From IMG/VR virus record IMGVR_UViG_3300047300_000494, positions 1 to 23,827 of that record: a DNA stretch of 23,827 nucleotides; one strand, 5' to 3'. This document shows, in pieces, positions 7,097 to 16,600 of this stretch. The position numbers and the translations under genes were made by a program. Source of the DNA: a virus. The first letter of the stretch is position 1. Each line of letters starts with the position of its first letter. The notes under the pieces are model-generated. The model was not told where the DNA came from. It saw only the letters and a program-made list of their open reading frames with translations, and searched no databases.

Positions 7097-7501
7097 ATGG
7101 CAACAATTCAAGCAAACATCGCTCGTCAATATAAAGACCTGGATTTACATTTCACCGCACATCCTGTGAAAAAGGATATCGTAAAAAATGTGAATGAGAT
7201 GGCGGTTATCAATTCTGTTAAGAATTTGATTCTGACGAACCACTATGAGCGACCATTCCAACCTGAATTGGGCTCAAATATCCAAAGATTGATGTTTGAG
7301 AATATGGATAATATTACAGCCTCTGCCATCCAAAGAGAAATATTACAAACAATTCAAAATTATGAGCCTAGAGTTGTGGTAGAAGCAATTAGAGTTTCAC
7401 CAGATTTCGATAAAAATTCATATAGTGTCGGTATGGAGTTCTATATTGTCAATCGTACCGAACCTGTAACCATACAATTTTTCTTACAAAGAACTAGATA
7501 A
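7097..7501 (+). CDS. 25: Baseplate wedge protein gp25
   Basis: This 134-residue protein matches gp25 (T4: 132), the most widely conserved baseplate component, with homologues in other contractile systems (W of P2, TssE of type VI secretion). Visible family features are RPFQPELGSNIQRLMFENM at about 52-70 and QNYEPRV at about 94-100, which includes the conserved EPR motif, then alternating strands at the C-terminus. In the assembled baseplate it sits at the inner wedge core and helps nucleate sheath assembly. There is no Shine-Dalgarno before the ATG, only an AATAAATA box 4 bases upstream. The next gene begins 2 bases after its stop. Confidence 0.93.
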   Translation: MATIQANIARQYKDLDLHFTAHPVKKDIVKNVNEMAVINSVKNLILTNHYERPFQPELGSNIQRLMFENMDNITASAIQREILQTIQNYEPRVVVEAIRVSPDFDKNSYSVGMEFYIVNRTEPVTIQFFLQRTR

Positions 7502-7503
7502 AA

Positions 7504-9576
7504 ATGGCAGACCGCTTAAACGTAACCGAACTTGATTTTGATACAATCAAGACAAACTTAAAAACATTTCTAAAATCACAGTCTGAATTTCAAGACTATG
7601 ATTTTGAGGGTTCTGGCTTGAATGTCTTGTTGGACATTTTGGCATACAACACTCACTACAATGCATATTACCTAAACATGATTGCGAATGAATCTTTCAT
7701 GGATTCTGCTGTGTTGCGTAACTCTGTGGTATCACATGCAAAACGAATTGGTTATACTCCACGCTCTGTGGCAGCACCTAGAGCCATAGTCAACGTTGTT
7801 GTTGATACTGGCACTGGTGGAACAGGAACATTAACATTACCTAAAAATTATGTTTTCATTTCCAATCAAATTGATGGAAAAGCATATAACTTCATCACAC
7901 TCTCATCACAAATTGCAACAAAAAGTGGCAACACTTTCACATTCAATTCTGTACCAATTTATGAAGGTGAGTATGTAACATACAGTTATACTCACAATGA
8001 GTTGTCTAATCCAAAACAAATCTTTTCTATTCCTGACACCAATGTTGACACAAGCACATTAGCAGTTTCGGTTCGTCCATCACTTGCAAATACTGATGTT
8101 ACTGTCCACACACTATCATCAAATGATTTGAATCTGTCTAGCACATCGGAAGTTTACTTTCTACAGGAAGGTCAAAATGGAAACTATGAAGTTTTCTTTG
8201 GTGATGGAATCTTGGGTAAAAAATTAAATGATGGTGCAATCGTCACACTTGAATATTTGATTACTTCCGGTGAAGCATCAAATAAAGCAAATAACTTTAT
8301 TGGTTCAACTAACATCGGTGGTTACACAAACGTTAATGTTGTATCGTTGAGTGGTGCTTCAGGTGGCACAGTTCGTGAAACTGTGGATCAAATTAAGTTT
8401 GCCGCACCATTATCTCTACTTGCACAGAATCGTGCAGTAACTAAGAACGACTACATTCGTTTGATTCAACAAAAATATCCAGCATTTGATGCAGTAAACG
8501 TTTGGGGTGGAGAAGAACAAGATCCACCTGTTTATGGTAAAGTATTTGTGGCTGCTAAACCTAAACTTGGTTTTGAGGTAACACAAACCGAAAAAGAATA
8601 CGTTAAACAAAATATTCTTAAACCTATTAGTGTGTTGACTGTTGCACCAGAAATTGTTGATGTTGATTATAACTACTTGACTGTAGATGCTACAATTTAT
8701 TACAACAAAGCGAAAACATCTTTGACCGATAATCAAATCAAAAACGCTGTTAGAAATCTAATCACAACATATTCAACAACAAACTTAAATAAATTCAACA
8801 CATATTTTAATTACACCGGTTTAGAAGCATTAATTTACAACTATGACAAATCATTCATCTCGGATGAGGTGGATTTATATGTTGCTAAAAAGTTCCGTCC
8901 AGTTTTGACTAATAGTGATTCATACACATTAGATTTTGGATTTGAGATTAGTCGTGGTGTGAATACCAATAACTTTTATTCTTCACCAGACTTCACCATG
9001 GTCGATGAGAATGGTGTTTCACGCCAGTGCTTCTTTGAGGAGATTCCATCATCATATACAGGTTTGGAATCTGTCACAGTAACAAATATGGGTTATGGTT
9101 ACACAACTACACCAACTATTGAAATTATTGGTGACGGTGAAGGTGCTACCGCAGTGGCAACTATCATAAATGGTAAACTATCCAAGATTGACGTTACAAG
9201 TCCTGGTATCGGCTACACAACTGCCGCTATTCGTATTATTGGTGGTGGTGGACAACTTGCTTCCGCAACCGCTGTTCTGGAAGGTAGATATGGTCAATTA
9301 CGAATCGCATACTACAAGACTGATGAAATTAGTAGTCAAAGCACTAAAGTGATTATCAATCAGTCTAAGAATGGTGGTGTTGCAGGAACAATTGACTATG
9401 TTTTGGGTAAGATTGTAATTACAGAATTTGCACCAATCGCAGTTAATAATGATTTTGGTGATATCTTAATGCACTTCAAACCTGCATCCAACATCATTCA
9501 GTCAAAATTAAATAAAATGTTGGTGCTAGACGCCGAAGATCCAACAAGTATTATTGTTAAAACGGTACAAGTTTAA
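7504..9576 (+). CDS. 6: Baseplate wedge protein gp6
   Basis: This 690-residue protein (T4 gp6: 660) belongs to the gp6/gpJ family whose dimers form the inner wedge ring. The N-terminus (LDFDTIKTNLKTFLKSQ, YDFEGSGLNVLLDILAYNTH, NESFMDSAVLRNSVVSHAKR, IGYTPRS) is the classic start of this family. The middle contains FFGDGILGKKLNDGAIVTLE and AVTKNDYIRLIQQKYPAFDA, also typical. Near the C-terminus, about 520-596, is an extra Gly/Tyr-rich beta module (VTNMGYGYTTTPTIEIIGDG and later SPGIGYTTA) that T4 gp6 as I recall it does not have. The same module recurs in three other proteins here. The stop overlaps the gp7 start (TAATG). Confidence 0.93.
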   Translation: MADRLNVTELDFDTIKTNLKTFLKSQSEFQDYDFEGSGLNVLLDILAYNTHYNAYYLNMIANESFMDSAVLRNSVVSHAKRIGYTPRSVAAPRAIVNVVVDTGTGGTGTLTLPKNYVFISNQIDGKAYNFITLSSQIATKSGNTFTFNSVPIYEGEYVTYSYTHNELSNPKQIFSIPDTNVDTSTLAVSVRPSLANTDVTVHTLSSNDLNLSSTSEVYFLQEGQNGNYEVFFGDGILGKKLNDGAIVTLEYLITSGEASNKANNFIGSTNIGGYTNVNVVSLSGASGGTVRETVDQIKFAAPLSLLAQNRAVTKNDYIRLIQQKYPAFDAVNVWGGEEQDPPVYGKVFVAAKPKLGFEVTQTEKEYVKQNILKPISVLTVAPEIVDVDYNYLTVDATIYYNKAKTSLTDNQIKNAVRNLITTYSTTNLNKFNTYFNYTGLEALIYNYDKSFISDEVDLYVAKKFRPVLTNSDSYTLDFGFEISRGVNTNNFYSSPDFTMVDENGVSRQCFFEEIPSSYTGLESVTVTNMGYGYTTTPTIEIIGDGEGATAVATIINGKLSKIDVTSPGIGYTTAAIRIIGGGGQLASATAVLEGRYGQLRIAYYKTDEISSQSTKVIINQSKNGGVAGTIDYVLGKIVITEFAPIAVNNDFGDILMHFKPASNIIQSKLNKMLVLDAEDPTSIIVKTVQV
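9061..9291 (+). repeat. G.GYT module copy in gp6
   Basis: This coding repeat has the form V(T)N.G.GYT..PTI.I.GDG.GA.A.A.I..GK...I.V..PG.GYT. It covers about residues 520-596 of gp6. Related copies lie in the gp7, gp8 and 2055-residue proteins. Similar Gly/Tyr beta repeats are familiar from phage and bacterial surface proteins. The function here is unknown; a surface-exposed beta insertion is likely. Confidence 0.6.
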
Positions 9577-12350
9577 TGCAAGAAGTTCTAACATCTAAAC
9601 TGGTAAAACAACAATTACCAAGTTTCGTCCGTGACGATTATCCAATCTTTGTCACATTCTTAGAGAAATATTATGAGTGGCTGGAAACAAACAATCAAGT
9701 TTCCTATGAGTTGGATGCACTTCAAAAATCCACGGATATTGATACTGCTGATGATTTTTACATCGAACAAATCAGAAAAGACTTAACACCATATTTTCCA
9801 ACAGATATCGCTGGTGACAAAGCACTTTTCCTAAAACTTATCCACCAGTTCTATCGTTCAAGTGGCACACCCGATTCTGTTAAGTTTTTGTTCAAAGCAC
9901 TATACAATGAGAATATTGACATTTACTATCCTAAAGAAGATATCCTAAAAACTTCAGATGGTAAATGGGTTCTTCCATTGGCATTAAGAGTTGATACTAC
10001 AGATGAAAATGTTTACAATATTGAAAAATGTATTCTGACAGGTCAAACTTCAAAATCAACTGCTCTTGTGGAGAGAGTTATTCGTTCAGTGGATCGTCAA
10101 CTCGGTATCGTTTATATTGAGGTTTATGTTTCCAACGTTGAGCGTTTATTTCAAACTGGTGAAGTTGTTACAGCGACATACAATAATGGTGTTACTGACG
10201 TTACAGTATCTGGTCGTTTGATTGGTGCTCTATCAGAAATCAGTATTGATCCACAAAATAGAGGATTATATTACAATCCATATGATGCTACAACAGGTTA
10301 TGCCGGTGATCCAGTAACTATTGTTGGTGGTTTGAATCCAAACTCCAATACACCTATTGGTGCCATCGCATATGTTGGCGAAACTACAAAAGGTGGTGTT
10401 ACAGACTTGATGGTAACAAATGGTGGATTTGGTTTTAGAAATCCAACCGAATATGCCAATTCATCCATTTTCAGATTTATTGGTGGTTTCGATAATGCTC
10501 CATTAGGAACAGAAGCCACAGCAAAAATTGATTTGATGGACAAAGCAAATTATCGTGTGATTAATGTTTCTAACACAATCATCGAAACAATTTACACACA
10601 GTCTATTGCTTCAATAAATTCAAATACGATTCTTCAAGTCACAAACCAACAATCATTGAATTTATATTCTATCGCATCAGTGACTTTGACCAATCAGGGT
10701 GGTGGATATAGAGCAAAACCCTCAACAGACATTTATAGTTTGTATCTGGAAGATGAAGAAGATGTTTTGGTTTTAACTGGCGCAAATATTCTGAAAGAAA
10801 CAAATTACATTACCAGCACATCAACAGATTTGACGCTATCTTTTGAAGTTGGTGATTTGGCTAGAATCTTTTTGAAAAATAGATTTGAGGCCACTAGAAT
10901 TGTTACCGCAGTCACATCAAATCGTGTAACGTTCAGTCAATATTTCTCCAATGATATTTCTGGCATTTCTTTATATAAGATTATGCGCCGAGATATTAAA
11001 AATCTTGGATCATTGGGTAGAATTAAAATTGAAAATCCCGGTGACGGATACGCTGTTGGAGAATATTTAACATTTACTGGCGGTACAGGATATGGTGCGA
11101 ACGCTAAGATTACAGAGGTTCATGCCAACAATGGTATTAAAGCAGTTAGATTCCAGGACAATGGTGACTATATTGTTGGTGGTGAAGGATACACTTCTTC
11201 CGCACTTCCAACAATTACAATCAATACATCATCTGGTGCTAATGCAGTATTAAGTGTGTCTGAGATTACTGGTGATGGCGAAGCATTCGATATGTCAACA
11301 TCTAGAATCGGCGCAATCTCTAAATTGAGAATCTATAGTTATGGTTATGATTACACAGATTCACCAATCATTTCATTGCGAAATGCCGACTTGTTATTAT
11401 CTAATGTGACAACAGGACAACTTTTTGTTTCCAACACTTTGATATATCAAGGAACTTCCAATACAAACACAACGTTTAGTGCAAAGGTTGATTCATACGT
11501 TGCATCAACAGGATTCTTACGTCTGTTTGATTATAAGGGAACATTAGATAAAACAAAGTTGTTGATATCTGATGATGGATTGACCACAGCAAATGTAGTT
11601 TCGTCAACATTCTATGGTGACGGAAAGGCAAAAGCCTCAGCCAAATTTGAAAATGGTTTGATTCGATATCCTGGTATCTATCTGAATACTGATGGTCAAA
11701 TTAGTGCGGATAAGAAGATTCAGGACGGTAATAAATATCACAACTTCTCATACATCATTAAATCTAAAACAGATTACAATAAATTTAAGAAACCTCTCCA
11801 GGACATTGTGCATCCTTTGGGCACAAAGACTTTTGTTACCAGAATAGATGACAATCCTATCAACGTTGATTATGGCGAAACCATCAGATATGTAACATAC
11901 CATACATATGGCGACACATTCAATGTGGCATATGGCGCAAAAAATATTGTTTCCACGAATAGTAGTGCTAGATTGGCAAATACTATAAACGTTGGTGACA
12001 CAATCATTTTGAGTGGACTAACAAGAATATTACAGAATACAGTAAACGTTGTCTCCGGATCAAACATCTTATTTGGTTCCGCAAATAGCGTCAACTTCAT
12101 TAATGATTTACAGGAGGGTGATGTTCTTGAATTATCTACAGGTAATACAGTAACAGTAACACAAGTTGCAAATTCAACTTTGGCATATTTGAGTTCAACT
12201 ATTAATGTAACCTCAACTTCAGTCACAGCAAATATCGTATTCGATTCTGCGATAATTGCGAGAACTGTCAACAACACCACAATCACCACCGGCACAACCA
12301 TTTTAGGAAATGGTAGATATTTAACAGCAAACGTTGGAAAAATTAGATAA
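9576..12350 (+). CDS. 7: Baseplate wedge protein, gp7-like (rearranged)
   Basis: This 924-residue protein (T4 gp7: 1032) sits between gp6 and gp8 as in T4. Its N-terminal 120 residues (YPIFVTFLEKYYEWLE at about 22-37, FYRSSGTPDSVKFLFKALYN at about 92-111, then IDIYYPKEDIL) correspond to a segment in the C-terminal third of T4 gp7 (F...Y..YL, KGIEASYKFLFKVLYNEEVE). The stretch FKKPLQDIVHPLGTKTF at about 736-752 corresponds to the T4 gp7 segment ending in VIRFVHPVGFGF. Between these lie several Gly/Tyr-rich beta modules (about 272-322, 365-400 and 475-602), and a beta-rich Thr/Val/Asn tail follows from about 755 to the end. In T4, gp7 is the wedge's peripheral elbow, linking gp6, gp8 and gp10. 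The start is coupled to gp6 by TAATG. Confidence 0.78.
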   Translation: MQEVLTSKLVKQQLPSFVRDDYPIFVTFLEKYYEWLETNNQVSYELDALQKSTDIDTADDFYIEQIRKDLTPYFPTDIAGDKALFLKLIHQFYRSSGTPDSVKFLFKALYNENIDIYYPKEDILKTSDGKWVLPLALRVDTTDENVYNIEKCILTGQTSKSTALVERVIRSVDRQLGIVYIEVYVSNVERLFQTGEVVTATYNNGVTDVTVSGRLIGALSEISIDPQNRGLYYNPYDATTGYAGDPVTIVGGLNPNSNTPIGAIAYVGETTKGGVTDLMVTNGGFGFRNPTEYANSSIFRFIGGFDNAPLGTEATAKIDLMDKANYRVINVSNTIIETIYTQSIASINSNTILQVTNQQSLNLYSIASVTLTNQGGGYRAKPSTDIYSLYLEDEEDVLVLTGANILKETNYITSTSTDLTLSFEVGDLARIFLKNRFEATRIVTAVTSNRVTFSQYFSNDISGISLYKIMRRDIKNLGSLGRIKIENPGDGYAVGEYLTFTGGTGYGANAKITEVHANNGIKAVRFQDNGDYIVGGEGYTSSALPTITINTSSGANAVLSVSEITGDGEAFDMSTSRIGAISKLRIYSYGYDYTDSPIISLRNADLLLSNVTTGQLFVSNTLIYQGTSNTNTTFSAKVDSYVASTGFLRLFDYKGTLDKTKLLISDDGLTTANVVSSTFYGDGKAKASAKFENGLIRYPGIYLNTDGQISADKKIQDGNKYHNFSYIIKSKTDYNKFKKPLQDIVHPLGTKTFVTRIDDNPINVDYGETIRYVTYHTYGDTFNVAYGAKNIVSTNSSARLANTINVGDTIILSGLTRILQNTVNVVSGSNILFGSANSVNFINDLQEGDVLELSTGNTVTVTQVANSTLAYLSSTINVTSTSVTANIVFDSAIIARTVNNTTITTGTTILGNGRYLTANVGKIR
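10390..11380 (+). repeat. Cluster of G.GY beta modules in gp7-like protein
   Basis: Several diverged copies of the Gly/Tyr module lie within gp7. Examples are LMVTNGGFGFRNPTE, VTLTNQGGGYRAKP, RIKIENPGDGYAVGEYLTF, GGEGYTSSALPTITI and LRIYSYGYDYTDSPIISL. They are spaced irregularly and separated by other sequence. They resemble the copies in gp6, gp8 and the 2055-residue protein. Confidence 0.55.
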
Positions 12351-12353
12351 ATA
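12346..12353 (+). promoter_or_regulatory. GATAAATA box immediately before gp8
   Basis: This is a late-promoter-like box with the same geometry as at gp25: it overlaps the previous stop and ends 4 bases before the ATG. The gene has no clear ribosome site. Its role is uncertain. Confidence 0.3.
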
Positions 12354-12357
12354 AGAC

Positions 12358-13686
12358 ATGGCTGCATTAATCACTAAAAACTTAAAAATTTTATTGGCGA
12401 AACAAATCTACAATTTGTTGGATTTGAGTGCCAATTCATATCTTCCAGATTCTAGAAAATCATACATTTATGCATTTATTGGTGCAAATGAGCCATGGAA
12501 TTCTGGAACAGAAGTTGCACCTACACCGATTGATACTGAAGACAGAAACAGTTCATATTTTCGAAGAGGCGCTTTTGCCAAACAAGTCGGATTAGAAAAT
12601 GCATCTCTCGTTGTTGAAAGAAACGATTGGACATCCAACACAGTTTACAATACATATCAGTCATCCACAAATTTCTATGTGTTGAATTCTAAGGATCAAG
12701 TTTTTAAGTGCTTATCTAACGTTTCCACAGGAATCGCATCCACAAGTGAGCCGGAACTTTCTCTGTCAACAACATCACTTGAAGAACCATATGTCCAAAC
12801 TGGTGATGGATATAAATGGAAATACATGTATACATTAACATCCACACAGAAACAGAAGTTTTTGAGTGACGATTGGATGCCTGTGGCAACAAATAAGTTC
12901 GTAAAAGCCGCCGCCGTTGGTGGATCCATCGACATTGTTACCGTCACAAATTCTGGTAATAACTATACTGATGGCACAGTCCAAGCAATTATTACTGTTG
13001 ATGGTGATGGTTCAGGTGCAGTTCTAAAGGCAAACGTTTCTGGTGGACAAATACAAAATATTATTATTCAGAATAGAGGTATCAATTACACATATGCTGA
13101 TATTGTGATTACTGATGTTGCAGGTGGAGTTGGAACATCTGGTGCAGCCACAGTTTCAATTGCTCCTCCAGATGGACATGGATATGATCCTGTTTATGAA
13201 CTATCAGCAAAAACAATTATGTTTAACGTTGAGTTTGTGGAAAGTGAAGAAGGAAATCTTCCAACCGATAACGAATTCCGTGAAATTGTTTTATTGCAAA
13301 ATCCTAGAGTTGCAAGCACAGGTGAAATTGCAACAGACACAAGTTATACATTATACACAAAAGTTAAAGTGTCTCCTGGTGTAGGAGATTTTAATAATGA
13401 TGAAATTGTTTATCAAGGCGCAACATATGCAGATAGAACCTTTAGTGCCGAGGTCATATCTTTTGATGAAGTTCAAAATTTATTGTATCTGAATAATGTT
13501 CGTGGAACAATCCAATCAAACCAAGCACTTAAAGGATTTAATTCTGGTTCTATTCGTGTTGTGAACTCCGTTACTGGACCAACGCTGGAATTATACTCTG
13601 GAAAAATCTTATACATATCTGACAAGTTACCAATTACAAGAGACCCTGCACAAACGGAACGTATTCGTTTCGTCTTGAGTTTCTAA
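12358..13686 (+). CDS. 8: Baseplate wedge protein gp8
   Basis: This 442-residue protein (T4 gp8: 334) begins like the family, with a helix followed by YIYAFIGANEPWNSG, comparable to T4 FITFGRSEPWSS. GDGYKWKYMYTL at about 149-160 matches T4 GDGYVWEYLFEI. The C-terminus AQTERIRFVLSF matches the T4 ending DQTEEINILFTF. In T4, gp8 dimerises and links gp7 and gp10 at the wedge periphery. The extra length is explained by a Gly/Tyr beta module inserted at about 188-278 (IDIVTVTNSGNNYTDGTV, IIIQNRGINYT). No clear ribosome site precedes the ATG. A GATAAATA box overlaps the previous stop, 4 bases upstream. Confidence 0.9.
   Translation: MAALITKNLKILLAKQIYNLLDLSANSYLPDSRKSYIYAFIGANEPWNSGTEVAPTPIDTEDRNSSYFRRGAFAKQVGLENASLVVERNDWTSNTVYNTYQSSTNFYVLNSKDQVFKCLSNVSTGIASTSEPELSLSTTSLEEPYVQTGDGYKWKYMYTLTSTQKQKFLSDDWMPVATNKFVKAAAVGGSIDIVTVTNSGNNYTDGTVQAIITVDGDGSGAVLKANVSGGQIQNIIIQNRGINYTYADIVITDVAGGVGTSGAATVSIAPPDGHGYDPVYELSAKTIMFNVEFVESEEGNLPTDNEFREIVLLQNPRVASTGEIATDTSYTLYTKVKVSPGVGDFNNDEIVYQGATYADRTFSAEVISFDEVQNLLYLNNVRGTIQSNQALKGFNSGSIRVVNSVTGPTLELYSGKILYISDKLPITRDPAQTERIRFVLSF
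12919..13190 (+). repeat. G.GYT-type module inserted in gp8
   Basis: This Gly/Thr-rich beta module lies in the middle of gp8, roughly residues 188-278. It has two half-repeats (VTVTNSGNNYTDG and IIIQNRGINYTYAD) around a VDGDGSGAVLKANVSGG turn. It accounts for most of the excess length of this protein over T4 gp8. The flanking sequence resembles ordinary gp8. Confidence 0.6.
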
Positions 13687-13696
13687 CGAGGAATAA

Positions 13697-16600
13697 ATGA
13701 CAACTCTTTTCAATTACGACCCATACTACGATGACTTTGATGAAGATAAAAACTTCATGCGTGTTTTGTTCCGTCCTGGTTATTCGGTTCAAGCACGTGA
13801 GTTAACACAACTACAAACAATCCTCGCTAATCAAATCGAAAAGTTTGGTAACCATATTTTCAAAAGTGGTAGTCCAATCATTGGTGGTAAGATTTCATTG
13901 GACAGAAAAGCCAACTATGTTATTCTTGATCCACAATACAACAATCAGGATATCGTTGTTTCAGATTTTCTAAACAAAACTGTTGTTGCATATAATTCAT
14001 CTAAGACTGTTCGTGCTAAAGTTATTGCGGTAGATACAACAACAGCAAATCCTATTCTTGTTGTTAAGTATTTGAGTGGTGATGTTTTTGAAGAATCTGA
14101 TGAAATTAAGATTTATGGCCAAAACATTTTTGCACAAGCAAAATCTACAAACGCCGTAGGTGGTTCTTTCGTTGCAAGTTTGCAGGAAGGTGTATACTAC
14201 TTCAAGGGTCAATTCGTTAAAGTTGTTCCACAGTTCTTGGTGGTAGAATTGTTCTATCGTGTTGGATATGGTAGCGGAACAGTAAATACTAAACCATCAT
14301 ATAAGATTGGTATTGAATTTACTGAAAAGATTATTGACGAGATTGATGATACATCACTCTTGGATCCAGCACAGGATGCATTCAACTATCAAGCACCAGG
14401 TGCAAATCGTTTCCAAATCGAAACAGCACTTTCAAAACGCACATTAGATTCTGTTGATACATCGACATTCTTCGAAATCATTCGTATTGTTGATGACGTT
14501 AAGACTAAAGAAATTGATTATGCCATCTACAGCGAGATTGAAAAAACGTTGGCTCGCCGCACATATGATGAATCTGGTAATTACACTATTGATCCATTTA
14601 TTATTTCCCTAGAGGAAGGCGATGCCGCTAATGGTAAATTCAATATTGTATTGGATCCAGGTAAAGCATACATTGGTGGTTATGAATTTGAAACTATTGC
14701 ACCAACAACTATTGAAGTTGACCGTGCAAGAGAAGTATCTAATGTAACTGATTATGATTTGCCAACAAACTATGAAAGTTCTGTTGTATTGGAATCTGTT
14801 CGTGGAACATTAGACATTTCCACTTTCCCATCGTTGGATATTCACTCTGTTCCACACGCAAGTATCAGTTTCTCATCTACTGCAACATACAACTCTACCA
14901 AAATTGGTACAGTTTATGCAGATATGATCCGTTTCAATGATGCGACAAATAATAATCTTGGAACCACACATTCATTTACAGTTAATACGTTTGGCGCTAA
15001 TACAGCACCCATCACAGGAACAATTCCTGCGTCAGGTTCAAGCACAACTACTATTAAAATTCCAGCGGCATTCAACGCATCGTTGCCATTAAATGCTTAT
15101 GCGAACATGTATTTCCGTATTACTGATGCTGGTGGTACAGGTATTACTCCAATCTTGATTACAAGTTCAAACACAACTACAATGAACTTGGCATCCGCTT
15201 TACCATTCGCACCATCATCTAACACAATCTCGATTGAATCTGATTTCCGTAATGCAGAATCTTTGGTTGTAAGTGATGGCACATACATTGCTTTCGGTGG
15301 CAATATCAATTCAGATTCTAAAGATTCTGTAACATCATGGGCTTACGTAAATGAACCTAAACGTTCTAGTTTAGTATTCAATACACCTTACTCAGCAATC
15401 AAGGGTGGATCAATTCACAATATGGATTTCTATGCTAGAAAACCATATTACAATAGAACAACTGGTGCAGGTGGTTCTATTACCATCAACGCTGGCGGAA
15501 CAGACACATTTACGTTCTCTGGAACACCAGGTGTTATTTCTGACACACAAATTTTAGATAACATTATATGTTTTGTTCGCAGTGGCACAACAAGCAACTC
15601 ACAGTATGGTATTACAGCGAATACAGTTCTAAGTCTTGCTAATAATAACTTTACTGTTACGGCAGTTTCGCCGACACAATTTACAGTTAACTTGGTAGTT
15701 CCAAACGTTAACGTAGACTTCTTAATCACAACTAAGGTGAATAATGCTGAAAGTGGTGCCAACGGTTCAACACGTGGTAAACAACTAATTCCATTAACAT
15801 CTGGTGTTAATCTTCATGGTAAAGTTCCATATGAAATGGGTGGAACAAACACATTAGCATCAGCAAATACATCAGGTGAAGTCACATATTTCTCAGGTGG
15901 CTCAATATTTACATCTGTTGGTGCAACTAACTTTGATGGCGCATCAGTTCTTACTGATTTGAGAACTCCAGGTAAACCAGTTAGTTTGCAAGTTCCTGAC
16001 GTATATGAAATTGTAGCAATCTACGATTCTAAAAATCCTAGTGCAAACGTAACAACTGCACAACTAACGAGTGCTTATGATATTACAAATCGCTATGAGT
16101 TTGATAATGGTCAACGTAAGTCACACTATGACCATGCAACAATCAAATTGAAGCGTGGTAATTCAGCACCAGTTGGACGTGTGTTCGTTCAATACAAATA
16201 TTTGAAACATATTCCTGCTCCTGCTGGTAGCGGCGGTGGTTTGTTTACTGTGGATTCATATCTACAAACAGGCTCTAATTTCACATATGATGCTATTCCA
16301 AGTTTCCATGATCCTGATACAACATCGTTGTATTCATTGCGTGGTGGATTCGACTTTAGACCAACAAGAGCAGTTGGTGGAACATCATACTCTGGTGCAT
16401 TGAATCCTGAACCATACGAACAAGTTAATATGGACTTTGATTACTACTTGGGACGTATTGACCAAGTTGTTGTTAAACAATCCAAAGAGTTTGCTGTCAT
16501 CAAAGGTAAACCTGCAATTTCTCCATTGGTACCACCTGCCAAACAAGAGGACATGGTTATCTACACCTTAGCGATTCCAGCGTATACAGAAACAGTTAAG

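Noticed and set aside
11730-11737. AATAAATA box inside gp7
   Set aside because: It is internal to a coding region with the next gene more than 600 bases away. Such boxes are expected by chance in AT-rich sequence.
11870-12367. 165-codon open frame on the minus strand
   Set aside because: It lies entirely antisense to the beta-rich end of gp7, has no ribosome site or recognisable domain, and its composition reflects the complement of Thr/Val/Asn-rich coding sequence.
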